DNA from: Sphingosinicella xenopeptidilytica | GTDB lineage: Bacteria; Pseudomonadota; Alphaproteobacteria; Sphingomonadales; Sphingomonadaceae | Assembly (NCBI RefSeq): GCF_042676985.1 | Contig: NZ_JBHTIK010000002.1 | Span: forward strand, 372,001 to 436,000 | Reading direction: 5' to 3' | Length of the DNA stretch: 64,000 nt | Part shown: in pieces, positions 15,330-23,508 of the stretch | Numbering within the stretch: position 1 is the stretch's first letter | Layout: the number at the start of each line of letters is the position of its first letter | Notes under the pieces: model-generated | Database searches by the model: none | Told to the model about the DNA's origin: nothing | The model's input: only the letters and a program-made list of their open reading frames with translations | Program-made: the position numbers and the translations under genes

Positions 15330-16472
15330 GTGCTGGATATAAACACGGTCGCATCCGGGCTCCGGGACAAGGTCGCAAAGCGGCTGCCCGAGCGCGAATT
15401 CCTTCATTACAAGCGCGATGTCGGTATGCAGGTGTACCGCCTGACGACGCGCGCGCAGGTCATCGGCCTCACCGGCCTTGCCGCGCTGCTCACCTACACG
15501 GCAGTGGCGACGAGCGCGATGATCGGCAGCAGCACCATCGAAGCGTCGGCGGAGAATGAAGTCACCGCCATGCGCGCCGAACTCGCCGCGCTGCGCCAGG
15601 GTGTCGCCAAGACGACGGCGCGCGTCGAGCAGCGCCAGCAGTTCCTCGCCCAGCTCGTTTCCGGCAAAGCGGACCCGTCGCAACTCGGGGCGCTGATGCC
15701 CGCGCTTGCGGCGCCTGCCGCTGCGGGTGCGTCCGCGGTCCTGAAGCCGCTCGCCGAGCTTGACCGCGCACAGCTTGCGCTTGCTGATCACGCCCGCACG
15801 GCTGCCGAGGCCCGCTTCGAGAAATCGAGCGCGCTCATTCGCCGTCTCGGCCTTCAGCCTGCGCGTTTTCTAAAACAGTCGACGTTCGGCATGGGCGGCC
15901 CCGAAGAGAAGGCGGATTCGCCGCTCGCGGGCGCCGAGCCGCAGTTCAAGGCGCTGTTCGTCAGCTGGCAGAAGCTCGATCTGCTCGAAAAGGGCATGAG
16001 CGCCATTCCGTCGCTGAAGCCGGTGAAGGCCTACACCTACACCTCGGGCTACGGCGTTCGCTATGATCCGTTCACGGGCGACACAGCGATGCACAAGGGC
16101 GTCGATCTCGCAGGCCCGGTCGGCGAGCCGATCCACGCGGCGGCGGACGGCGTTGTCATCGATGCGCGCTATCATCCGGGCGGTTACGGCAAATATGTCG
16201 AGATCGACCACGGCGCCGGCATCGTCACGCGCTACGGCCACATGTCGCGCATCGACGTGAAGAAGGGCGATCGCATCGCCCGCGGCGAGCAGATTGGCGG
16301 CATGGGCTCCACGGGCCGTTCCACGGGCAGCCATCTTCACTACGAGGTGCTGATCGATGGCAGCCAGGTGAACCCGATGCCGTTCCTCGAAGCCGGCGAC
16401 CGCGTGCTCGCGGCGCAGCAGAGCGCCGGCACCATCGCGGTCGGTGGTCCGGTGGAGCCGACCGGGAACTGA
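15330..16472 (+). CDS. M23 family metallopeptidase (LytM-type, cell wall)
   Basis: Inner membrane-anchored protein of about 380 residues. Order: short cytoplasmic start, a membrane segment (VIGLTGLAALLTYTAVATS, about 38-56), a coiled-coil region (ENEVTAMRAELAALRQGV and on), and a C-terminal LytM domain. The zinc site is visible in HKGVDLAGPVG and GSHLHYEVLIDG, so this copy looks catalytically intact, unlike EnvC or NlpD. Peptide cross-link cleavage in peptidoglycan is expected. Start choice: the GTG at 15330 or the TTG at 15327, both just after a GGGGG run; earlier TTG at 15288 lacks a site. Confidence 0.88.
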   Translation: MLDINTVASGLRDKVAKRLPEREFLHYKRDVGMQVYRLTTRAQVIGLTGLAALLTYTAVATSAMIGSSTIEASAENEVTAMRAELAALRQGVAKTTARVEQRQQFLAQLVSGKADPSQLGALMPALAAPAAAGASAVLKPLAELDRAQLALADHARTAAEARFEKSSALIRRLGLQPARFLKQSTFGMGGPEEKADSPLAGAEPQFKALFVSWQKLDLLEKGMSAIPSLKPVKAYTYTSGYGVRYDPFTGDTAMHKGVDLAGPVGEPIHAAADGVVIDARYHPGGYGKYVEIDHGAGIVTRYGHMSRIDVKKGDRIARGEQIGGMGSTGRSTGSHLHYEVLIDGSQVNPMPFLEAGDRVLAAQQSAGTIAVGGPVEPTGN

Positions 16473-16500
16473 TCGTTCCTGTCATCTGCAGTGCGCGTCA

Positions 16501-16529
16501 TTGAACCGCTCACCGCAAACCCCTATCTC
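16501..16529 (+). promoter_or_regulatory. Promoter of the ErpA-type gene, probably leaderless
   Basis: TTGAAC (16501-16506), a 17-base spacer, TATCTC (16524-16529). Only six bases separate the -10 from the ATG at 16536, and there is no ribosome-binding site, so the transcript should begin at or next to the start codon. Confidence 0.5.
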
Positions 16530-16535
16530 TAGGGC

Positions 16536-16865
16536 ATGAGCGCACTTCATCTCACCGAAGCCGCCGCGGCGCGCGTTGCCGCCATCGCCACCCGGCAGGG
16601 CGGCGTGCCCGCGATCCTGCGGCTTTCCGTGGAAGGCGGCGGCTGCGCGGGGTTCCAATATCGCTTCGGCCTCGAAACCGCGATCGCGGCGGATGATCTC
16701 ACCACCGAAACCTCGGGCGTGAAGCTCGTCGTCGATCCGGTCAGCCTCGATCTTCTGGAAGGGTCGGAAGTCGATTTCGTCGAAAGCCTCGGCGGCGCGT
16801 CCTTTCAGGTGCGCAACCCAAACGCAGCGTCGGGCTGCGGCTGCGGTACGTCCTTCTCGGTTTGA
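16536..16865 (+). CDS. erpA: Iron-sulfur cluster insertion protein, HesB/IscA/ErpA type
   Basis: A-type carrier that delivers Fe-S clusters to apo-proteins. It has 109 residues. The three conserved cysteines are present: one in VEGGGCAGFQYRF and the pair in SGCGCGTSFSV at the C-terminus. FVESLGGASFQVRNPNA is the family core. ErpA, IscA and SufA are hard to separate by sequence; the symbol reflects the ErpA-like first motif and the absence of suf or isc genes nearby. Confidence 0.85.
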   Translation: MSALHLTEAAAARVAAIATRQGGVPAILRLSVEGGGCAGFQYRFGLETAIAADDLTTETSGVKLVVDPVSLDLLEGSEVDFVESLGGASFQVRNPNAASGCGCGTSFSV

Positions 16866-16880
16866 TCCGGGCTTCCCGGT

Positions 16881-16909
16881 TTGACCCGGCGCGCGCGGGG
16901 CGTTAGCCC
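16881..16909 (+). promoter_or_regulatory. Candidate promoter of the exonuclease III gene
   Basis: TTGACC (16881-16886), a 17-base spacer, TAGCCC (16904-16909), then six bases to the ATG at 16916. The -10 is weak, but the geometry matches that of the preceding gene, and no Shine-Dalgarno sequence is seen. Confidence 0.35.
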
Positions 16910-16915
16910 TGCGCC

Positions 16916-17686
16916 ATGCGCATCGCCACCTTCAACGTCAACGGAATCGCCGCGCGCCTGCCGCGCCTTCTCGAATGGCTGGAAAGCCGAAAGCCGGACG
17001 TCGCCTGCTTGCAGGAGGTGAAGTGCGTCGACGAGCGCTTCCCGGCAGCAGACATCGAGGCGCTTGGCTACCATGTCCTCGTTCACGGCCAGAAGAGCTT
17101 CAACGGCGTCGCCATCCTCAGCCGCGAGCCGGCGACGGAGGTGCAGCGCGGGCTTCCCGGCGACGACGCGGACGAGCAGGCGCGTTACCTCGAAGCCGAT
17201 GTGAACGGTGTTCGCATCGCGTCCATCTACCTGCCGAACGGCAATCCGCAGCCGGGGCCGAAGTTCGACTACAAGCTCGCATGGATGAAGCGGCTGGAGG
17301 CGCGCGCGGCACTGCTGCTCGCCTCCGAAACGCCCACGGTGCTTGCCGGTGACTACAACGTGGCGCCCGAAGACCGCGACGTGTTCAGTATGAAGGCGAT
17401 GGCGAACGACGCGCTCGTGCAGCCGGAATCCCGTGCCGCACTACGCCGCATCGTCCATCAGGGCTGGACGGAAGCGCTGCGCGCCGTGCATCCGGCAGAC
17501 GATCATCTCTATACGTTCTGGGACTATCAGGCGGGTTGCTGGCCGCGGAACGCGGGCCTGCGCATCGATCACTTCCTGCTTTGCCCGCGTGTCGCAGACC
17601 GGCTGACCAACGCGACCGTGGACAGGGAAGCACGGGGCGCGGAAAAAGCCTCCGATCACGCGCCGGTCTGGATCGAAATCGCCTAA
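16916..17686 (+). CDS. xthA: Exodeoxyribonuclease III
   Basis: AP endonuclease and 3-prime exonuclease of base excision repair. It has 256 residues. The EEP-family motifs are all seen: FNVNGIAARLPRLL, the metal-binding Glu in CLQEVKC, SIYLPNGNPQPG, LAGDYNVAPEDRDV, and the catalytic C-terminal DHAPVWIEI. Length is normal. Its stop codon overlaps the stop of the convergent ceramide synthase gene by four bases, with the palindrome AAAGCGCTTT at the junction. Confidence 0.95.
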   Translation: MRIATFNVNGIAARLPRLLEWLESRKPDVACLQEVKCVDERFPAADIEALGYHVLVHGQKSFNGVAILSREPATEVQRGLPGDDADEQARYLEADVNGVRIASIYLPNGNPQPGPKFDYKLAWMKRLEARAALLLASETPTVLAGDYNVAPEDRDVFSMKAMANDALVQPESRAALRRIVHQGWTEALRAVHPADDHLYTFWDYQAGCWPRNAGLRIDHFLLCPRVADRLTNATVDREARGAEKASDHAPVWIEIA

Positions 17687-18828
17687 AGCGCTTTTTCGTA
17701 GACCCGGTACGTCTTCGTGATCTTCGATTCGATGATCTCGGCGATCGATTTCATCGGGCCGTTGTCGTCGAGCACCCAGCCGAGTTCGCCCTGCGTTGCG
17801 CCATAAACGCTCACGGCGGCGCGGCGGATGTGCTCCACCATCATCAGCGCCATGAAGCTGGCGAGGCGGCTGCCCTGCATCGATTTGCGCACGCCCATCA
17901 GCGGCACACGCATACGGCGCACCTTCGGCGCGCGCAGCCGCCACAGCAGCTTCGCCCAGCCGAACGGCAGCAACTTGCCGTCGAGGTCGGCGGTCATCTC
18001 GTTGACGTCCGGCAGCGTGATCATGAAGGAGACCGGTTCGCCGTCCACCTCGCAGATGCGGATCAGGTCCTCGAAGACGATCGGCTTCAGCTTCTTGCCG
18101 ACATACGCCACTTCCGAAGGGGTCAGCGGGATGAAGCCCCAGTTGTCGGACCAGGCATCGTTCAGGATATCGAGGATCAGCGCGGCCTCGGAATCGAAAC
18201 GCGACTTGTCGACATTGCGCATACGGATGCGGCTGGATTTCTCCGCCGCCGCAACGATCCGGTTGAACGCGGGCGGGAAGCCGGTGGCGATCGGCAATTC
18301 GTAGGTGTGTAGGTCTTTCACGCCGGCGTAGCCGCGATCTTCGATCAGCGCTTCGTAGTAGGGCAGGTGGTGCCCCATCATCACCGTCGGCGGCAGTTCG
18401 AAGCCGCTGACGAGGAGGCCGGGTTCATCCCAGATCGAAAGGCTGAACGGGCCGAGCGACCGCGTCATGCCCTTTTGCCGCAGCCAGGTTTCCGCCGTCT
18501 CCAGCAGCGCCGTGGCAACCGCCGGATCGTCGATGCATTCGAACATGCCGAACTGGCCGGTGCCCGCGCCCATGTGCTGGAGAACGAGCTGGTCGACCTG
18601 CGCGGAAATGCGCCCGACCGGTTTCCCGTCCTTGTAGGCGAGCCAGAATGCGGCCTCGGCGTGCTCGAACCACGGATTGCTCTTCGCGCCGCCGATAAGG
18701 CCGGCGATCTCCGATTTCAGCGGCGGCACCCAGTTCGGATCGTGCGCGTAGAGCGTCCACGGCAGGTCGATGAACGTCTTGCGGTCGGCCGTGCTCGCGA
18801 CCGGCCGGATGTCGATGCCGCCCCCCAT
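17683..18828 (-). CDS. bcerS: GNAT-superfamily acyltransferase, probable bacterial ceramide synthase
   Basis: Protein of 381 residues. The N-terminal third binds in GNAT style (AEAAFWLAYKDGKPVGRISA, then FGMFECIDDP), and a second GNAT-like half follows (EVDGEPVSFMITLPDVNE). It resembles the uncharacterised YghO-like group to which the Caulobacter ceramide synthase (bCerS) belongs; that enzyme N-acylates 3-oxosphinganine. No specific catalytic residue can be named from sequence alone. The location in a cluster with serine palmitoyltransferase is the strongest support. The start ATG at 18828 lies eight bases after the hydroxylase stop, so the genes are co-transcribed. Confidence 0.75.
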   Translation of the reverse strand: MGGGIDIRPVASTADRKTFIDLPWTLYAHDPNWVPPLKSEIAGLIGGAKSNPWFEHAEAAFWLAYKDGKPVGRISAQVDQLVLQHMGAGTGQFGMFECIDDPAVATALLETAETWLRQKGMTRSLGPFSLSIWDEPGLLVSGFELPPTVMMGHHLPYYEALIEDRGYAGVKDLHTYELPIATGFPPAFNRIVAAAEKSSRIRMRNVDKSRFDSEAALILDILNDAWSDNWGFIPLTPSEVAYVGKKLKPIVFEDLIRICEVDGEPVSFMITLPDVNEMTADLDGKLLPFGWAKLLWRLRAPKVRRMRVPLMGVRKSMQGSRLASFMALMMVEHIRRAAVSVYGATQGELGWVLDDNGPMKSIAEIIESKITKTYRVYEKAL

Positions 18829-18836
18829 GCCGAGAA

Positions 18837-19610
18837 TCAGGCCGCTTTTTTCATGCGTTGGCGCGGATGGCCCTCGGCGACGCCGCCGGACATCGAGGCC
18901 ACCCACGGCCACTTCTCGGCAGCCTCGGTCGTGTAGCCGAGGTTGAACACCGTCTCGCTCTTCTCCGGGCGCTCGCCACGCTGGTAGTAGGTGCCGAACA
19001 GCTTGTCCCACACGAAGTTGGTGATGCCGAAGTTGCCGTCCTCGTCATGGAAGTGGTGTTCCATGTGGCGCGTCTTCATTTCCACGAGCCAGGGCGACCG
19101 GGGTTTGTAGGAAAGATGCTGGATGCAGTGGCAGAACTCGTAGAAACAGGTGGTGAGCAGGCCCGCGCCGAAGCCCCACGCAGCGCCGCCGATGCCGCCG
19201 ATCGCGTAGCCGACGGGAATCGTGACGATCGCGATGGTTGGCAGCGTCGTGTAGAGCGCGCCGAACAGCACCTCGAGGTGGTTTGGGTCCTGGTGGTGAT
19301 CGTAGTGGATGCGCTTCCACGTCCGCGCCGTCAGCGGCGATTTGAACATCCAGCGGCTGTGGAGCACGTAGCGGTGCAGCAGGAACCACGCCAGCGGATA
19401 GGCCGCGATGGCGATCGCGGCCGAGATTCCACCGCGCAGCAGCGTCGTCGGGTAGGCCCACGCCACATAGAGCGATGCCACCGCCAGCAGCAGATACGCC
19501 TGAATCGCGTAGTACTGGAAATAGGCGACGACGAGCTCGCGGAACGTCATCTTCGAGAGGTTGTGGCTCTTGCTCCACATGCCGAGCCGATAGCCCTTGA
19601 GCATCTGCAT
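18837..19610 (-). CDS. Fatty acid hydroxylase superfamily membrane enzyme
   Basis: Protein of 257 residues with four membrane segments and the histidine clusters of the di-iron membrane hydroxylases: HRYVLH, HYDHHQDPNH, CHCIQHLSY and HMEHHFHDEDGNFG. The spacing recalls the yeast Scs7/FA2H group, which 2-hydroxylates the N-acyl chain of ceramide. Sphingomonas glycosphingolipids carry 2-hydroxymyristate, so ceramide or acyl 2-hydroxylation is the likely role; hydroxylation of the long-chain base is the alternative. I use the ATG at 19610; an ATG at 19604 and a TTG at 19628 are possible. It lies directly upstream of bcerS in the same operon. Confidence 0.82.
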   Translation of the reverse strand: MQMLKGYRLGMWSKSHNLSKMTFRELVVAYFQYYAIQAYLLLAVASLYVAWAYPTTLLRGGISAAIAIAAYPLAWFLLHRYVLHSRWMFKSPLTARTWKRIHYDHHQDPNHLEVLFGALYTTLPTIAIVTIPVGYAIGGIGGAAWGFGAGLLTTCFYEFCHCIQHLSYKPRSPWLVEMKTRHMEHHFHDEDGNFGITNFVWDKLFGTYYQRGERPEKSETVFNLGYTTEAAEKWPWVASMSGGVAEGHPRQRMKKAA

Positions 19611-19684
19611 ACCTAAGATCCTGCACAATTCACGGCACTAGCCGCAGCCTGATACCGTCTCTATTTCGCGGCAATACGGCATAT

Positions 19685-20851
19685 TTAGGACCGCACTGTG
19701 GTCGATGCCAGTGCCCCGGATGCGGGTGCGCCGGTAACAAACCCCGCGATCGCCGCCGCTGCCCGTGCCGATGCTCCGTGCCAATTGCCGCCAACGGCGG
19801 CGGATACAGCGGCGTTCTGACGCGCGCTGTAGGCGGTGTGTGTCGCGGCCGCGCGTGCAGTGGCGGAAAGAACGTCGGACAGGTCCGTCACCACATCGCC
19901 GAGATGCCAGAAGGCGTAGTTCGGATCATCCTTCCAGTCTGCGCCCGTGCTGTCGAGGAACACGCAGGGGCGGGGGCGGGCAAGGAACTCGTAAACCTGG
20001 CTGCTGACATCGCCGACATAGATATCGGCGGCGTTGGTATAGGTCATGTCGCACGAGCGCGCCGAGCCGGCGTCGACGATGATGCGGCCGGGGATGGCAC
20101 GCGCCTCCAGCGCTGCGCGGTCCGCTGCTGACGCGCCCTCGAACAGGCGGATGTGGGGCGCAACGATCAGGTTGAAATCGGATTGAGCCGCAAAAGCGTC
20201 GATAATCTGCTGCCCCCAGCGCGGCCACGAGCTGAGCGCGATTTCGAAATGCGGGTTGTAGAGTACCACAGGTTTGTCGTTGTCGAACAGCTTCGGCCTG
20301 TTCACGCCGAGCCGATCCAGCGCATCGAGCTTGGTCGAACCGGAAACTGCGATGCGCGACTCCGCGACAAGGCCTTCGCCCGTCATCCGGTGTGCGTCCT
20401 TATCACCCGATACGATGACGAGGTCGAACAGCCGAAGTCGCGGCTCGAACCCGCGCGCCCGGTCTCCGGCGCCGTGCGGGATGTGGATCAGCGGCGGGCA
20501 GCCGGGCAGCTTTTTCAGGATGGTCGATGTCCGCTCGGTGAGGACGATCGCATCAAAGGCAAACAGACGCTTCCGGTTCGCCAGCAGGCGGGGCAGCTTC
20601 ATCGCCCGCAGTTTCGGCCAGAGCCGTCCGATGAGGGAGGACCAGAGCGGCGCGGGAAGATCCGTGATGGAGAGGCGCGAATCGGGCCATGCGCGCGCGA
20701 TCTGCTCCAGCATCCCGCGTTCCTCTTCCTGCGCGACGAAACAGGTGACGTCGAAGCGCGGATCGCGGCCAAGCTCCGCGGCTACCGACGCGCTGTGGAG
20801 CACTTGATGGGCGCCGCCGACGAACAGGAAAGCGACACGTCTCTGGCTCAT
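19685..20851 (-). CDS. CDP-glycerol glycerophosphotransferase-like (TagF/TagB family) GT-B protein
   Basis: Protein of 388 residues. Motifs of the Glyphos_transf family: PLIHIPHGAGDRARGFEPR, VVLYNPHFE, LIVAPHIRLFEG and TNAADIYVGDVSSQVYEFLA, the last being the usual nucleotide-binding end. Family members move glycerol phosphate or ribitol phosphate from a CDP donor onto a lipid-linked acceptor. Inside a ceramide cluster it may build a phosphoglycerol-type head group. The final 60 residues are Ala-rich and low in structure. It lies 12 bases after the flippase gene and 75 bases before the hydroxylase gene. Substrate is inference. Confidence 0.75.
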   Translation of the reverse strand: MSQRRVAFLFVGGAHQVLHSASVAAELGRDPRFDVTCFVAQEEERGMLEQIARAWPDSRLSITDLPAPLWSSLIGRLWPKLRAMKLPRLLANRKRLFAFDAIVLTERTSTILKKLPGCPPLIHIPHGAGDRARGFEPRLRLFDLVIVSGDKDAHRMTGEGLVAESRIAVSGSTKLDALDRLGVNRPKLFDNDKPVVLYNPHFEIALSSWPRWGQQIIDAFAAQSDFNLIVAPHIRLFEGASAADRAALEARAIPGRIIVDAGSARSCDMTYTNAADIYVGDVSSQVYEFLARPRPCVFLDSTGADWKDDPNYAFWHLGDVVTDLSDVLSATARAAATHTAYSARQNAAVSAAVGGNWHGASARAAAAIAGFVTGAPASGALASTTVRS

Positions 20852-20863
20852 GCCACGTCCTGT

Positions 20864-22402
20864 TCAGGGCTGGTTTAGCCCGAGTCTTGTCCCGATCCTG
20901 CCGAGGCTTTGCCGCTCGCGTGCCGTCAGCACGAAACGCAGGCCGAGCCAGACCAGAACCAACGCCGCAACGATAGGCAGGACGATGTCGAGCCACAAGG
21001 GAAATGGCTGGTGGCTGCCGAGGGCGGCCCATATCAGTAGCGTCAGTCCCCCCATCAACCCAAGACCCGCTGCGAACGGAGGTGCGAACGGGTGGATGCG
21101 GTCCGTGTGCCAGAGTTCTATGAGCGCCAGCCATTCCATGACGAACACGCCGCAGGCGACACCCCACGCCATCGCCAGCGCTCCGTTGCCGTTCCACAGC
21201 AGCCATGTGACGAGAGCCCACACGGCGATGCCGAGTACGGCGTTCGCCGTCGGCAGGATGCGCGGCTGCAGCATCTGGAGGATGCCGTTCGCGGGCCCCG
21301 CGATGGAGTTGATACCGCGCGCCAGCGTCAGCACCACGATGAGAGGGGCCGCTGCTGCGGCCTCTGGCGGAAACAGCAGGAGGATCGGTCCTGCGAGCAG
21401 CGCCAGAAGCAGCGACATCGGCAGCAGCAGGATCATCGAAAGGCGCGAGGCAAAGCCGTAGATGGGGTTGATGTGCTGCTTGTCGTGCATGGCCTGTTCG
21501 GCGGCGAGCGGCTGGATGACATAATGCAGGCTGTGGCGCACGATGAGCGGGATCGAGGCGATCTTGCGCGCAATGCCGAAGAGCCCGGCGGCACTGGCCC
21601 CCGCCGCGCCCGGCAGCATCATATTGAGGAGCAGCGGCGGCACGTCGGAAAAGGCACGCGCGGCAATATTGGCGGGTAGGATGCCAAACCCGGTGGCGAG
21701 GAGATCGCGAAATACCTCCCGGTCGAACGGCGCGCGGATCAGCAGGCGCACATCGTAATAGCGGCTGAGCAGCCTCCAGCCGAGCAGGGCGGTGATCGCG
21801 AGCGAGGCAAGATGCGCGATGATGAGGCCCATCGTCATCCACCCAGCGAGCCATGCGGCGCCGGCCATGAGCAGCCGGACGATCTGTTCCCAGAAGATCC
21901 TGAGGCGCACTTCCGGCCCGAACGCTTTGCGTGCCCGCGACGCCGATGTCGCGAGTTCGACGAAGGTCCACATCGGCAGCGCCCACGCGAACACGGTGAC
22001 GGCGAGCACGAGCGAGTCCCTGTCCTTCGGCGCGGCATTGAACATCGCCGCGACCGGCGACGCGAACAGGCTGACGCCGATCGCGATCACGATGCTCGGC
22101 ACCATGCCGAGAATGAGCGCGGTCTTCAGGGCGCTGTGCGCGCGTTCTTCGGTCGTCGCCTGCGGGATGGCGCGCTGCATGGCGCTCGTCATGGCAAGAT
22201 CGGCGACGTTCGACACGATATTCACAGCCGCCCACAGCGCCATATAGATGCCGTAGGTGGCGAGGCCGAACATCCAGACGTAGGCGGGCTGTGCGACGGC
22301 TTCGATCAGTGCGCCGAGCCGGGCCATCGCCACGACGCCTGCACTTTTCACAACCGTTTTCTTGCTGATTCTCTTCCCGCCCGAACTGTCGGTACGCGTC
22401 AT
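20864..22402 (-). CDS. Oligosaccharide/lipid flippase (MOP superfamily, Wzx-like)
   Basis: Integral membrane protein of 512 residues with about 12-14 helices and no large soluble domain. Hydrophobic pattern and Arg-rich loops fit the polysaccharide transporter branch of the MOP superfamily (Wzx, MurJ relatives). The start MTRTDSSGGKRISKK is cytoplasmic. It overlaps the lptG-like gene by four bases (ATGA). In this setting the cargo is most likely a sphingolipid with its head group, flipped to the periplasmic leaflet before LptF/LptG extraction; the family alone does not tell the substrate. Confidence 0.78.
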   Translation of the reverse strand: MTRTDSSGGKRISKKTVVKSAGVVAMARLGALIEAVAQPAYVWMFGLATYGIYMALWAAVNIVSNVADLAMTSAMQRAIPQATTEERAHSALKTALILGMVPSIVIAIGVSLFASPVAAMFNAAPKDRDSLVLAVTVFAWALPMWTFVELATSASRARKAFGPEVRLRIFWEQIVRLLMAGAAWLAGWMTMGLIIAHLASLAITALLGWRLLSRYYDVRLLIRAPFDREVFRDLLATGFGILPANIAARAFSDVPPLLLNMMLPGAAGASAAGLFGIARKIASIPLIVRHSLHYVIQPLAAEQAMHDKQHINPIYGFASRLSMILLLPMSLLLALLAGPILLLFPPEAAAAAPLIVVLTLARGINSIAGPANGILQMLQPRILPTANAVLGIAVWALVTWLLWNGNGALAMAWGVACGVFVMEWLALIELWHTDRIHPFAPPFAAGLGLMGGLTLLIWAALGSHQPFPLWLDIVLPIVAALVLVWLGLRFVLTARERQSLGRIGTRLGLNQP

Positions 22403-23508
22403 TCCTCGGTCCTGAACAACACGGCTTCGCCGACGAGGAAGAACAGCAGGAACGGCGCCCAGCCCGCCGCCCACGGCGGTACGGAGCCGAACTCGCCCAT
22501 CGCCACCATGAAATTGTCGGCGACGAAATACGCAAAGCCGAGCGCCATGCCGACGACGGCGCGCGCGAAGAGCTTGCCCGATCGGGCAAGGCCGAACGCC
22601 GTCACTGCGCCGAGCAACGGCATCAGCACGGCCGAAAGCGGCAGCGAAACCTTGTGATAGAGCGCGACGCGCAGCGAATCCGTGCCGCGCCCCACCGATT
22701 CCAGAAGCCGTGTCTGCTTCCAGAGGTCGGCGATGTTCGTCCGGTCCGGATCGGGTGCGCGCATCGTGAAGCGGTCGGGCTCGATACCCGAGCCGAGCCG
22801 GATTTCCGGTACGCGGGAGAGCGCGCCCGTGCGCACCGTGAAGATGCGGACGTCGTTCAGCAGCCAGGCGTTGCCGTCCGGGCGACCGCTTTGCGCGTTG
22901 ATGATCTGGCGCAGGCGGCTGCCGTCGCGGCGGTCGACGCGCACGCCGTGCAGCACGGTCGCCGCGCCATTTCCGGTCACGCTGTCGGCATGGATGATCT
23001 CGCGCCCCTCGCGCACCCACACGTCGGTGAGCGGATTCGTGTCGATTTCCGCGTCGCGCCGGTATTCGGCCTTCTCCCACGCGATGAGTTCGGCGTTCGT
23101 CCGTACCAGCACCATCTCGTTGAACGCGAAGTGAAACAGCGAAACGCCGAGCGCCGCGGCCATCATGGGGTAGAGGATCTGGTGTGCGGAAAGCCCGGCG
23201 GCGCGGAAGATCGTCACTTCGCTGTTCTGGCTCAGCGTCGCCATCGTCACCAGCGCGCCGAGCAGCACGGAAAAGGGCAGGAACTGCGAAATGAGCTGCG
23301 GTATGCGAAGCTGCACGTAGCGCAGCAGCTCGGCGTTGCCGTTGCCGTCGATGGCAAGGATCTTGTTCGATTCGGTGAGCAGGTCGAGCGTCTGCAATAT
23401 GGCGACGAGGCCTATCGCGAACGCGAGCGTGCGCATCATGAACAGGCGCGCCGCGTAGGTCGCGATGGTCGGCGAGGGCCAGAGCGAGAGCGAGAGCGCG
23501 CTGCTCAT
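22399..23508 (-). CDS. lptG: LptG-type permease (YjgP/YjgQ family)
   Basis: Membrane subunit of 369 residues. YjgP/YjgQ fold: three helices, a periplasmic beta-jellyroll (about 135-265, with EIIHADSVTGNGAATVLHGV), then three helices (LPLSAVLMPLLGAVTAFGLA). SQNSEVTIFRAAGLSAHQIL is the coupling helix that contacts the LptB ATPase. In gamma-proteobacteria it moves lipopolysaccharide with LptF. In Caulobacter an additional LptG-like protein serves anionic sphingolipids. The start at 23508 overlaps the lptF stop and its stop overlaps the flippase start. Confidence 0.85.
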   Translation of the reverse strand: MSSALSLSLWPSPTIATYAARLFMMRTLAFAIGLVAILQTLDLLTESNKILAIDGNGNAELLRYVQLRIPQLISQFLPFSVLLGALVTMATLSQNSEVTIFRAAGLSAHQILYPMMAAALGVSLFHFAFNEMVLVRTNAELIAWEKAEYRRDAEIDTNPLTDVWVREGREIIHADSVTGNGAATVLHGVRVDRRDGSRLRQIINAQSGRPDGNAWLLNDVRIFTVRTGALSRVPEIRLGSGIEPDRFTMRAPDPDRTNIADLWKQTRLLESVGRGTDSLRVALYHKVSLPLSAVLMPLLGAVTAFGLARSGKLFARAVVGMALGFAYFVADNFMVAMGEFGSVPPWAAGWAPFLLFFLVGEAVLFRTEE

